In this document: positions 1 to 7,736 of the stretch, one piece after another | Layout of the letters: each line of letters opens with the position of its first letter | Numbering within the stretch: the first letter of the stretch is position 1 | NCBI GenBank assembly: GCA_027306585.1 | Contig: DAHUZJ010000056.1 | Location: forward strand, 1-61,679 | DNA length: 61,679 nucleotides | Reading direction: 5' to 3' | Source of the DNA: Acidimicrobiaceae bacterium | GTDB taxonomy: Bacteria; Actinomycetota; Acidimicrobiia; Acidimicrobiales; RAAP-2 | Translations under genes and position numbers: made by a program | The notes under the pieces: generated by a model | The model's input: the letters and a program-made list of their open reading frames with translations, nothing else | What the model was told of the DNA's origin: nothing | The model's database searches: none

Positions 1-1375
1 TCGTCGGGACACCACGGATGCCGAGCTGGTCCACGAAGGTGGCGTCGGCGTCGACGAGCACGGCCCCCTCGATGCCCCACAGCTGGCAGAAGTCACGCGC
101 CTCCTTGAAGGGGTCGACCCCCTCCCACACGTTCACCAGGACGATCTCCAGGCCCGACCGGCCTGCACGTCGGCGCAGATCCTCGATGATCGGCGCCTCC
201 GCGTTGCATGGGCCTCACCAACTGGCAAAGACGTTGACCACGTACTTCTTGCCGGCCCACTCTCCGAGGTCCCGCGGCTCCTCCGTCCACAGGTCGACGA
301 GCGGGATCGCGGGGAGCTTCTGGCCGACGAGGGGATGCGTGAGCTCCTCGAGGGTCGTCGTCGGGGGGCCCTCGAGCAGGTCGTCGACGACGGTGAGCGA
401 GCCGCTCCCGGCATTGGCGACCAGGAGCCGTCCCGGTCGCCGGGGGTCCTCGGCCACGCCCCCGGGGGCAGCACCAACCGGGATGCGCGACCATTCCCGG
501 CCGTCGGTCCCGAGGACGCTCACGCTGCCGTCCCCGCGATTGGCGATGTAGAGCCGATCGCCGGCTGAGGCGGCAGTGAGGCCGACCGGGGCGTTCGGCA
601 CCGGCAGCTCGGCGACCACCTCCAGCCGGGCGCCATCGACGCGGCTCACCGTGCTGGCGAGCGAGTCCGCGACGTAGAGGTCGCCACGACGAGGGTCCAC
701 CCCGGCAGCGCACGGCCCTTGTCGCAGGGGGACTCGGCCGAGGACCTCGAGCGAGTCGGCGTCGACGACGGTCACCGAGGACGCGACAAAGTTCACGCAG
801 AAGACGCGGTGGTGGATCGGATCGGCGGCGATCGCTCCGGCGCCCAGCTCGGCGTCCACCGTGGCGATGCGCTCCAGGCGGTCGAGGTCGATCACGCTCA
901 TGGTGGACCCCACCGCGTCGCCGCAGTACAGCCGGCGGCGTGCCTCGTCGACGCACAATCCGGCCGGGTAGGAGCCGACGGGGATCGTGGTGAGCGGCTC
1001 GTTGGTGGTGGCGTCGATCACCGACACCTGGTCGGACCGCGCATCCGCCGTGAAGACGCGATCGGTGTGGTGGTCGATGGCCACGTCGATGGGCTCGACG
1101 CCCACCGGAATGGTCCCGACCACTTCGAGGCGGTCGAGGTCGACCACGGTGACGGCGTTCGAACGGGAGCAGGACACGTACGCCAGGCCGGTCCGCCGGT
1201 GGACGACCACACCTTCCGGGTCGAGGCCGACGGGGATCTCGGCGAGCTGCCGGTGTGGCGAGGGTCCTCCGCCGCGGACGCGGCAACTGGCGCCGCCGTA
1301 GACGGTCACCGTCCCGTCGTCAGCAACGATCCGCTCCGTCCCGCCGCCGTCCAACCCACCTGGCTCCCGCTGCAT
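1..1375 (-). CDS. Probable selenoprotein: beta-propeller fused to TlpA-like thioredoxin with in-frame UGA (partial, C-terminus off window)
   Basis: The start at 1375 has AGGAG five bases upstream. No signal peptide is visible, so the protein is probably cytosolic. Residues about 25-330 form repeated YVTN/NHL-like propeller blades (strands such as VVDLDRLE, SVIDATT). A thioredoxin-fold domain follows from about residue 355. Its active site reads W386-UGA-G-P-C390: the TGA at 217-215 stands where the first Cys of a WCGPC motif belongs. The frame stays open past it for 71 codons to the window edge and keeps thioredoxin character, ending near a cis-Pro loop (GVPT). The gene is divergent from selA, 128 bp away, and the window also holds selB, selD and tRNA-Sec. 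I infer Sec insertion at residue 387 and a thiol/disulfide redox role. The alternative is a nonsense mutation or sequencing error, but conservation of the frame after UGA and the sel context argue against it. Confidence 0.88.
160..214 (-). promoter_or_regulatory. Candidate bacterial SECIS hairpin directly after the UGA
   Basis: On the minus-strand mRNA the 55 nt after the UGA fold into nested pairings: GGCC with GGCC, TGCA with TGCA, GGCGC with GCGCC, and GATC with GATC, closing a loop ATCGAG about 28-33 nt downstream of the UGA. Bacterial SECIS elements lie in the coding region just 3' of the Sec codon with an apical loop at about this distance, and SelB binds them. The pairing is seen; the function is inferred. 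The loop lacks an obvious early G, so the exact contact bases are uncertain. Confidence 0.55.
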
Positions 1376-1503
1376 CCACGCTCCTCTCGTCGTTCTCGTG
1401 GTTCTTGAGTCGTGGCTCGCTACCCTGGTACGCCGCGATGGGACCGCCCTGCAAACGATCGTCCCCGATGCAGCCGGGGTCATCGAACGGGTATGAAGTG
1501 GCA

Positions 1504-2865
1504 ATGGACGTTAGACCGCCGTCGGTCGACGCGCTCGCGCGCACCCTCAGCGACCTCGAATTGCCGCAACCCCTGTTGGTTGATGCCGCCCGTGACGCGA
1601 TCGCTGCCGGCGACCCCGGATCCGCCCGTTCGCGGGCAGAGCGGCGGGCGCGGATGCTCCTCCACCCCGTCGTGAACGCCACCGGCGTCCTCCTCCACAC
1701 CAACCTCGGCCGGGCTCCGCTCGCACACCACCAGGAGGCGGGAGCCTGGAACCTCGAGCTCGACCTCGAGAGCGGGCGGCGCGGCTCGCGCCAGCACCAC
1801 GCCGCGGCGCTCGTGGCCCGCGCCGCCGGGGCGGAGGACGCCCTGGTGCTGAACAACGGTGCGGGGGCCGTGCTGCTGGCCCTGACCGTGGTCGCAGGTG
1901 GGCGCCCGGTCGTCGTCAGCCGCGGGGAGCTGGTCGAGATCGGCGGCGGGTTCCGGGTCCCCGAAGTGTGTGCGCTGTCGGGGGCACCGATGATCGAGGT
2001 CGGCACCACGAACCGCACCCGGCGGGACGACTACGCGGCTGCGCTCGCCGACACCCCGGATGCCGCCGCCGTGCTGAAGGTGCACCCCTCCAACTTCCGG
2101 GTGGAGGGCTTCACCGCTTCCGTGCCGGTCGGTGAGCTCGCCACGCTGGGGGTCCCGGTGGTGGCCGACTTGGGCTCCGGGCTGCTCGACGCCGGCACCC
2201 CGTGGCTCGAGGGTCCGCCGCCGCCGTGGCTGTCGGGCGAGCCGGCGGTCCGGCAGACCCTGGCCGCTGGGGCGGCGCTCGTGACCTTTTCGGGCGACAA
2301 GCTGCTGGGTGGCCCGCAGGCCGGCATCATCGCCGGGCGCGCGGACCTGGTGGCCGCGTGCGCCGGCCACCCATTGGCGCGTGCCCTGCGGCCGGGTGGC
2401 CTCGTCCTGGCGGCGCTGCAGGCGACGTTGCTGGCGTACCTCCGCCGCGACGGGGTCGCGATCCCGTTCTGGCGCATGGCGACGGCGTCACTCGACGACC
2501 TGCGTTGCCGCGCCGCCCGGGTGGCCGATGCCGTGGCTGCCGCCGGCGAGCGACCCGACGTGGTCGACTGCGAAGCCGTGGCGGGCGGTGGCACGGTGCC
2601 GGGCCTGTCGATCCCGTCGATCGGGCTGGTGGTCCACGGTGACCGGCGGGCAGCGCTCCGGTTGGCCGATCCGCCGGTCATCGCGCGCATGGAGGGCGAA
2701 CGGACCCTGTGCGACCTTCGGACCGTCGATCCGGCCCACGACGGCGTCCTTGGCCAAGCCCTGGCAGCGGTGGTGCCGCGCCAGGAGGGGCGGCTGGCGC
2801 CCGAGCGGGTGGCCCACGCAGACTGGGAGGCGCCGGGCCGGTCCGCCGCCGGCGAGGGAAGGTAG
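1504..2865 (+). CDS. selA: L-seryl-tRNA(Sec) selenium transferase SelA
   Basis: PLP enzyme that converts Ser-tRNA(Sec) to Sec-tRNA(Sec) using selenophosphate. The 453-residue length fits bacterial SelA (about 460). Visible motifs are HTNLGRAP near the N-terminus, VLNNGAGAVLLAL, the GTTNRT segment, and TFSGDKLLGGPQAG, whose Lys is the PLP-binding residue. ATG 1504 was chosen because the following DVRPPSVDALARTL helix matches the N-terminal domain; the RBS (GAAGTGGC) is weak and the longer open frame upstream has no conserved content. selB begins 12 bp downstream, so selA-selB-selD is one operon. Cytosolic. Confidence 0.95.
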   Translation: MDVRPPSVDALARTLSDLELPQPLLVDAARDAIAAGDPGSARSRAERRARMLLHPVVNATGVLLHTNLGRAPLAHHQEAGAWNLELDLESGRRGSRQHHAAALVARAAGAEDALVLNNGAGAVLLALTVVAGGRPVVVSRGELVEIGGGFRVPEVCALSGAPMIEVGTTNRTRRDDYAAALADTPDAAAVLKVHPSNFRVEGFTASVPVGELATLGVPVVADLGSGLLDAGTPWLEGPPPPWLSGEPAVRQTLAAGAALVTFSGDKLLGGPQAGIIAGRADLVAACAGHPLARALRPGGLVLAALQATLLAYLRRDGVAIPFWRMATASLDDLRCRAARVADAVAAAGERPDVVDCEAVAGGGTVPGLSIPSIGLVVHGDRRAALRLADPPVIARMEGERTLCDLRTVDPAHDGVLGQALAAVVPRQEGRLAPERVAHADWEAPGRSAAGEGR

Positions 2866-2877
2866 GAGCCTCACCGC

Positions 2878-4692
2878 ATGCACGTCGTTGCCACCGCCGG
2901 GCACGTCGACCACGGCAAGTCGACGCTCGTGCATGCGATGACGGGGATGGACCCCGACCGGTTGGCGGAGGAGAAGGCGCGTGGCCTCACCATCGACCTC
3001 GGGTTCGCGTGGGCCACGCTGCCGTCGGGACGAGAGCTGGCCTTCGTCGACGTGCCGGGCCACGTCCGGTTCGTGAAGAACATGCTGGCCGGCGTCGGTG
3101 CGGTCGACGCCTGCCTGTTCGTCGTCTCCGTCACCGAGGGCTGGAAGCCGCAGTCCGAGGAGCATCTGCGCATCCTGGACCTCCTCGGCGTCCGCCATGC
3201 GGTGGTCGCCCTCACCCGGGCCGCCGCCGACGGAGGCGAGCTGGTGGAGCTGGCCCGTCTCGACGTCGAGGAGCGCCTGGAGGGCTCGGCACTGGAAGGG
3301 TCCCCGACCGTGCCGGTCGACGTACCGGCCGGCCTGGGGCTCGACGACCTGGTGGCCGCGATCGACGCCATGCTGGCCCGCACGCCTGCGGCCGCCGACC
3401 GTGGGCGCCCGCGGCTGTGGATCGACCGGTCGTTCGTCATGAGCGGATCGGGGACGGTCGTCACGGGGACGCTGGCCGGCGGGCAGTTGGTGGTGGGCGA
3501 CCGGCTCGACGTGCTGCCGGGACCACCGCCGGCCCACGGTGCGGTGGGCGTGCGGGTGCGGGGCCTCCAGTCGCATCGAGAGCCCGTGGGCCAGGTCGGC
3601 CCGGGGCACCGCGTGGCGGTCAACGTCGTGCCCGCCGGGGCAGGGGAGCGAGGAGGGGGGCGCGTCGGCTCGCTCGGCCGGGGCCAGGCGCTCGTCCGTG
3701 GCGACCAGTGGCTGCCGACGACCGTGCTGGACGCGTCGCTGACCGTCCTCGGGGCGGCGCCGGCCGCCGTGGGCCGCGCCGGCCGCGGTGCGTACCAGGC
3801 CTACTTCGGCGCCGGCGAGCACGCCGTGCGGCTCCGGGTCCTCGGTGCCGAGGAGATCGCGCCGGGGCAGACCGGATGGGTCCGCCTCCGCGTGCCGGTG
3901 CCCTTGCCGCTCCTGCCGGGTGACCGCTTCGTGCTGCGCGACGCGGGCAGGTCGCGGACCGTGGGCGGCGGCGAAGTCCTCGACGTGGCGCCCGTGCTGC
4001 GACCGTCGCGGGCGCGCCCGGACCACACGGTCGAGCGCGTGGTCGCCGAGCGCGGGTGGGTCGACGCCGACCTCCTCGAACGCCTGACCGGGGTACGACG
4101 GGCCCCCGAGGTGGGGGATCGGTGGGTCGTGCACCCCCCGCTCCTGGCCGACATGGCGGCGCAGCTCCGCAGGCAGGTGGCCGCCGCCGGGCCGCTCGGT
4201 CTCGGCGTGGGCGAGCTCGACGAGCGCCAGCGGGCGGTGCTCGGGCACCTGGAGGCCGGTGGCGAGGTGGTGGTCCGGGCCGGTCGGGCGTTGGAGGCTG
4301 GGGCGGCCGCCTCCGAGGCCTCCGAGACCGCTTTGGCGACGCACCCGTACCTGCAGGCCCTGGAGGCCGAACCGTTCTCCCCACCCGATCCGGCCGCCGC
4401 CGGGGTCGACCGTGCCGAGCTCGGCCAGCTCGTTCGTGCCGGCCTGGTGGTGGAGCGGGACGGTCACTACTTCTCGGCCCGGGCGGTGGCGCGGGCCGCG
4501 ACGACGGTGGCTCGCCTGCTCGCCGACCACCCAGAGGGTGTCACCGTGTCGACCGTGCGGTCGGCCCTCGGGAGCACCCGCAAGCACGTCGTGCCGCTGC
4601 TGTCGCTGCTCGATGCCACTGGCGTGACGCGCCGACGGGGTGACGTCCGAGTCGGCGGACCCCACTTGCCGCCCGTGGAGGCGGGGGCGTGA
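2878..4692 (+). CDS. selB: Selenocysteine-specific elongation factor SelB
   Basis: Delivers Sec-tRNA(Sec) to ribosomes paused at UGA/SECIS. 604 residues. The N-terminal GTPase starts GHVDHGKST (P-loop) with DVPGH as G3; EF-Tu-like beta-barrel domains follow (GSGTVVTGTL near residue 190), and the C-terminal third is the winged-helix region that binds the SECIS (residues about 400-604). Oddity: the guanine-specificity motif, TKAD in E. coli SelB, reads TRAA here (around residue 114), losing the canonical Asp. RBS GGTAGGAG precedes ATG 2878. The stop overlaps the selD start as GTGA. Confidence 0.95.
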   Translation: MHVVATAGHVDHGKSTLVHAMTGMDPDRLAEEKARGLTIDLGFAWATLPSGRELAFVDVPGHVRFVKNMLAGVGAVDACLFVVSVTEGWKPQSEEHLRILDLLGVRHAVVALTRAAADGGELVELARLDVEERLEGSALEGSPTVPVDVPAGLGLDDLVAAIDAMLARTPAAADRGRPRLWIDRSFVMSGSGTVVTGTLAGGQLVVGDRLDVLPGPPPAHGAVGVRVRGLQSHREPVGQVGPGHRVAVNVVPAGAGERGGGRVGSLGRGQALVRGDQWLPTTVLDASLTVLGAAPAAVGRAGRGAYQAYFGAGEHAVRLRVLGAEEIAPGQTGWVRLRVPVPLPLLPGDRFVLRDAGRSRTVGGGEVLDVAPVLRPSRARPDHTVERVVAERGWVDADLLERLTGVRRAPEVGDRWVVHPPLLADMAAQLRRQVAAAGPLGLGVGELDERQRAVLGHLEAGGEVVVRAGRALEAGAAASEASETALATHPYLQALEAEPFSPPDPAAAGVDRAELGQLVRAGLVVERDGHYFSARAVARAATTVARLLADHPEGVTVSTVRSALGSTRKHVVPLLSLLDATGVTRRRGDVRVGGPHLPPVEAGA

Positions 4693-5699
4693 TCCGGCTC
4701 ACCCAGACGGCACCGGGCGGTGGCTGCTCCTGCAAGGTGGCGCCGGGGATGCTCGAGCGCCTCTTGGCGGCGGCGGGCGGGGGGATCGGCGCCCGAACGG
4801 CGGGCGCTGGCCTCGACGACCACGGGCTGGTCGTCGGGACCGAGCACGGCGACGACGCCGCAGTGGTGCGGATCGACGGCCGCCGGGCGATCGTGGCCAC
4901 GACCGACTTCTTTCCCCCGGTCGTCGACGACGCCTACGACTGGGGGCGGATCGCCGCCGCCAACGCGTTGTCCGACGTCTACGCCATGGGGGGCCAGCCC
5001 CTCGTGGCCCTCGGCCTCCTCGCCTGGCCGGTCGACGAGCTGCCCGAGGAGCTGGCCGTGGAGGTGCTGCGGGGCGGGTCGTCGGTCGCCGGGGAGGCGG
5101 AGTGCCCCATCGCCGGCGGGCACACCATCGCCGACACCACGCCGAAGTACGGGCTGGCGGTGACCGGGACGGTCGACCTCGATCACCTGCTCCGCAACGA
5201 CGCCGCCCGCCCGGGGGTTCCGCTGACCCTCACCAAGCCGCTCGGCATCGGCGTCCTGAACGCCCGGCACAAGGCGACGGGGGAGGTGTTCGCCGAGGCG
5301 GTGGCGACGATGGCGGCGCTCAATCGTGACGCCGCACGGGCCGCAGTGGCGGCGGGCGTGCGGGCGGCGACCGACGTGACCGGGTTCGGGCTGCTCGGCC
5401 ACCTCTTCAAGTTGGCCCGGGCGAGCGGGGTGCGGGCGGTCGTCGAAGCCGGCGCGGTGCCGTACCTCGACGGAGCCCGGCAGGCGCTGGCGGACGGCTA
5501 TCTTCCCGGCGGCTCGGTCCGGAACCTCGAATGGGTCCGGCCGCACCTCGGTTCGTCAGTGCCCGACGAGGAACTGCTGCTTCTCGCGGACGCCCAGACG
5601 TCCGGCGGGCTCCTGGTGGCGGGCGAGATCCCCGGCCACCCGGTGATCGGTGAGGTCCTGGCCCCTGACGACAGTTTGCCCACGCTCCGGGTGTGCTGA
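4689..5699 (+). CDS. selD: Selenide, water dikinase (selenophosphate synthetase) SelD
   Basis: Makes selenophosphate from selenide and ATP for SelA. 336 residues, normal length. The N-terminal glycine-rich loop reads GGGCSCKVAPG: the catalytic position is Cys (Sec in some organisms), followed by the conserved Lys. AIRS-type nucleotide-binding residues are visible (DDAAVV, TTDFFPPVVDD, SDVYAMGG, AGGHTI). The GTG start (4689) overlaps the selB TGA, so translation is probably coupled. After the stop a short GTGCTGACGG sequence is imperfectly repeated three times (5690-5725). Confidence 0.95.
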   Translation: MIRLTQTAPGGGCSCKVAPGMLERLLAAAGGGIGARTAGAGLDDHGLVVGTEHGDDAAVVRIDGRRAIVATTDFFPPVVDDAYDWGRIAAANALSDVYAMGGQPLVALGLLAWPVDELPEELAVEVLRGGSSVAGEAECPIAGGHTIADTTPKYGLAVTGTVDLDHLLRNDAARPGVPLTLTKPLGIGVLNARHKATGEVFAEAVATMAALNRDAARAAVAAGVRAATDVTGFGLLGHLFKLARASGVRAVVEAGAVPYLDGARQALADGYLPGGSVRNLEWVRPHLGSSVPDEELLLLADAQTSGGLLVAGEIPGHPVIGEVLAPDDSLPTLRVC

Positions 5700-5736
5700 C
5701 GGTGTGCTGACGGCGCGCTGACGGCGGCAGTTCCGG

Positions 5737-6168
5737 TCAGGCTGCCTCGGGCATGCCGCGGACCACCACGACCGGGCAGGCGGCGTGGGCGACGCAGTGG
5801 CGACCGACGGACCCGAGCAACGCGCGGGCGAACCCGCCGCGTCCCCGGTTCCCGACGACCAGCAGGTCGGCGCCCTCTGCGTGGGCGAGGAGCGCCTGGG
5901 CCGGCGGCCCGTCGACGACGACGGTCTCGACCGGCACGGACGGCGGTGTGCCCACCACGTCGTGCACCAACCGGTCCAATTGATGGCGGAACGGTGCGAG
6001 ATGGTCGGCACCGGGCGGCTCGCTCGGCAGCCACATGTCCGGATAGGCACTGTCCCAGGTGCTCACCGCCACGAGCACGTCCCCTCGGCGCTGCGCCTCC
6101 CGGACGGCCCACAGGAAGGCCCGGACCGATGACGGAGACCCGTCGACGCCGACCACGATGCGTCCCAT
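5737..6168 (-). CDS. Universal stress protein (UspA family)
   Basis: 143-residue single Usp domain. It begins MGRIVVGVDGSPSSVRAF, the ATP-binding first strand, and ends with the signature GNRGRGGFARALLGSVGRH (G-2x-G-9x-G-S type) followed by CPVVVVRG, so it should bind ATP. Cytosolic. Usp genes are typical members of DosR-type dormancy regulons, and this one has a box-like palindrome 35 bases before its start. It faces selD tail to tail. Confidence 0.9.
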   Translation of the reverse strand: MGRIVVGVDGSPSSVRAFLWAVREAQRRGDVLVAVSTWDSAYPDMWLPSEPPGADHLAPFRHQLDRLVHDVVGTPPSVPVETVVVDGPPAQALLAHAEGADLLVVGNRGRGGFARALLGSVGRHCVAHAACPVVVVRGMPEAA

Positions 6169-6190
6169 CCGCCAAGCGTCACACGACCGG

Positions 6191-6217
6191 GGGTCGAAGG
6201 GCAGGGCCGAAGGTCCT
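6191..6217. promoter_or_regulatory. DosR-like box before the Usp gene
   Basis: GGGCCGAAGGTCCT at 6204-6217 matches the window-wide palindrome GGGACCTTGGTCCC in type (cf. GGGACCTTCGGCCC at 51197). It lies 35 bases upstream of the Usp start, the same spacing as at 32611, 44608 and 47637. A weaker copy, GGGTCGAAGGGCAG, abuts it at 6191-6204. Confidence 0.6.
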
Positions 6218-6241
6218 GCACGCGTTGGTAGTGTCTCGGCC

Positions 6242-6334
6242 GGAGGTGTCTAGGCGCCTGGTGGGCCTCCCCGCCTTCAAAGCGGGTGGGACGGGTCGAT
6301 CCCGTCCGGCGGGTTCGATTCCCGTCCACCTCCG
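6242..6334 (+). tRNA. selC: tRNA-Sec (UCA anticodon)
   Basis: 93-nt cloverleaf. Acceptor GGAGGTG (6242-6248) pairs with CACCTCC (6327-6333); discriminator G6334; no encoded CCA. The anticodon stem CCCGC/GCGGG holds loop CTTCAAA with anticodon TCA at 6277-6279. There is a long variable arm, GGACGGG pairing with CCCGTCC (6289-6307), and a T arm with TTCGATT loop. The UCA anticodon, long variable arm and extended D arm are diagnostic of tRNA-Sec. It completes the Sec system encoded by selABD just upstream. Confidence 0.96.
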
Positions 6335-6378
6335 CGAGCGCGTCACCTCGAGGACGCGGGAAGGGACGGCTCGGCGCG

Positions 6379-6759
6379 TCAGGCGGACGGCGGCTCCAGG
6401 GCCTGGAAGGGGATGCCGGCCAACAGGCCGTCGAGCCAACCTGCGAGCTGAGCCAATTCGAGCCGGAGCTCCGTCGGGCCGGGCGCGTCGCCGACGCGCC
6501 TGGCGAGCAGGGCTCGCAATTCCTCGGCGAGGGGGACCGGGAGCACCGCCTCGAGCTCTGCTCGCCAGCACCGCTCCATCGTGGTCAACCGGGGGAGGAG
6601 CTCGCCGTCGTCGAGCGTTGCCAGGTCGGTGACCTCTGCCCGGACGGCGCTCAGCGAGTGCTCGATGCGCCACAGCTCGCCCAGGTGGTCGACCGCGTCG
6701 CGTTCGGGTCCCCCGTGGTCGCTCGCGCTGGGTCCTCTCTCCACCGGTACGTCCGTCAT
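6379..6759 (-). CDS. bpa: Bacterial proteasome activator (Bpa/DUF2587-like)
   Basis: 126-residue helical protein. The C-terminal half, ELRLELAQLAGWLDGLLAGI, closely resembles the ELRIAQAQLVGWLEGLFHGI segment of Mycobacterium tuberculosis Rv3780 (Bpa/PafE), an ATP-independent ring activator of the 20S proteasome. The usual C-terminal GQYL-type proteasome-docking tail is not seen: the protein ends ALEPPSA, so it may be shortened or divergent. ATG 6759 was chosen for the GAGGGAGGG about nine bases upstream; a longer open frame above it has no conserved features. A box-like palindrome lies 69 bases upstream. Confidence 0.75.
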   Translation of the reverse strand: MTDVPVERGPSASDHGGPERDAVDHLGELWRIEHSLSAVRAEVTDLATLDDGELLPRLTTMERCWRAELEAVLPVPLAEELRALLARRVGDAPGPTELRLELAQLAGWLDGLLAGIPFQALEPPSA

Positions 6760-6828
6760 GACCACCGCCCTCCCTCTTGACGTCGCTGCACCATGGGTGA
6801 TCGTCGCGGCTCGAACGCCCCCCCGGTA

Positions 6829-6882
6829 GGGGCCAAGGCCACTACTGGGGGGGCCGTGGGAGCGGGTCGGGACGTTGTGCCC
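6829..6882. promoter_or_regulatory. Two DosR-like boxes between bpa and the avidin operon
   Basis: GGGGCCAAGGCCAC (6829-6842) and GGGACGTTGTGCCC (6869-6882), 40 bp apart. Both keep the GGG...CCAAGG or GGGACNTTG...CCC half-sites. They sit in the divergent gap between bpa (start 6759) and the small gene at 6950 and could serve either side. Confidence 0.5.
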
Positions 6883-6949
6883 TATTGATGCGCGCCGACG
6901 CTCCGTACCCTGACCGTAGGAGCTGGCGCGAGGAGCCCAGGGGGTCGAG

Positions 6950-7183
6950 ATGACGAACGAAGAAGTGCTCAGCGCAGCCGTTCGGTCGTGGGTCGAGGGC
7001 ACGCTGCCGGGAGATGTTGCGGCGGCAGATTGCGCCGTCGGCACCGCGCGGACCGCCTACCGGAGCGGCGCCACGGTGGGGGAATCCTGCGAGTTGGCCC
7101 GGTCGCTGGTGGAGAGCTGGGTTCGCCACCCGGCCTACAGCGGCCGCCTCGCCGCCGCCCGCCAGCTCCGCCTCGCGTCGTGA
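6950..7183 (+). CDS. Small hypothetical protein, first gene of avidin operon
   Basis: 77 residues, starting MTNEEVLSAAVRSWVEG after GGGGG-TCGAG. Predicted mostly helical and soluble, with one Cys in the middle and no signal peptide or membrane segment. I do not recognise the family. Its TGA overlaps the GTG of the avidin-like gene (GTGA at 7180-7183), so the two are very likely translated together. Boxes in the upstream gap suggest joint regulation with the dormancy-type genes. Confidence 0.8.
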   Translation: MTNEEVLSAAVRSWVEGTLPGDVAAADCAVGTARTAYRSGATVGESCELARSLVESWVRHPAYSGRLAAARQLRLAS

Positions 7184-7665
7184 CCCTCGGGGACGCCGGC
7201 CCGGACGTCTGGCTCGACGGGGTGTGGCGCAACCAGCTGGGGTCACGTGTGCGGCTCGTCGCGGAACTGGACGGGTCCCTGGCCGGCACCTACGAGTCGG
7301 CCGTGGGGGACACACGCCTGCCGCAGCCGTTGCTCGGTCAGTGCGAGGCCGTGGCGCCGAGCGGGCCTGTGGTCCTCGGGTTCGTGGTGCGTTGGCCCGC
7401 AGCGGGATCGGTGGCGGTGTGGGCCGGGACCATCGACGACCGCCTCGACCGCATCCACGCCAGCTGGCTCCTCGTCGAGGGCCGCGAGGCACCCGGCGCC
7501 TGGGGCTCGACGCGGACGGGCACCGACGAGTTCCGCCGTGAGGAGGAGCTGCGCGGTGAAGAGCCGCGAGCACGAGCAGACGACGAGCTGCTCGAGGAAG
7601 CCCCTGGGGGCGCGCACGGCTCGGGGAAGGAAGCGGCCGGAGGCATGCATCGTCCGGCGGCGTGA
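7180..7665 (+). CDS. Cytosolic avidin/streptavidin-family protein
   Basis: 161 residues. Residues about 9-112 align with streptavidin: VWRNQLGS (streptavidin N23, L25, S27), GTYESAVG (Y43, S45, V47, G48), the strand ending SVAVWAG (S88, W92), SWLLVEG (W108, L110), AWGSTRTGTDEF (W120, D128). N49 is Asp and T90 is Ala. Most biotin-contacting positions are therefore kept, so biotin or a biotin-like ligand is plausible. Unlike known avidins there is no signal peptide: the GTG start sits inside the upstream stop (GTGA) and translation begins MTLGDAGPDVWLDG. A charged Glu/Arg-rich tail (residues 118-161) follows the barrel. Confidence 0.88.
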   Translation: MTLGDAGPDVWLDGVWRNQLGSRVRLVAELDGSLAGTYESAVGDTRLPQPLLGQCEAVAPSGPVVLGFVVRWPAAGSVAVWAGTIDDRLDRIHASWLLVEGREAPGAWGSTRTGTDEFRREEELRGEEPRARADDELLEEAPGGAHGSGKEAAGGMHRPAA

Positions 7666-7736
7666 ACGCGCCGCACTCGCGGTGGCAGGGCCGTGGCGTG
7701 AGGCCGACGCCTGCGCGCCGAGCGGGTCAGGGCGGG

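Noticed and set aside
5690-5760. Possible read-through UGA at the end of selD (VC-UGA-RC)
   Set aside because: SelD is already full length, and the sequence after the stop is an imperfect 10-nt repeat followed by the antisense of the Usp gene.
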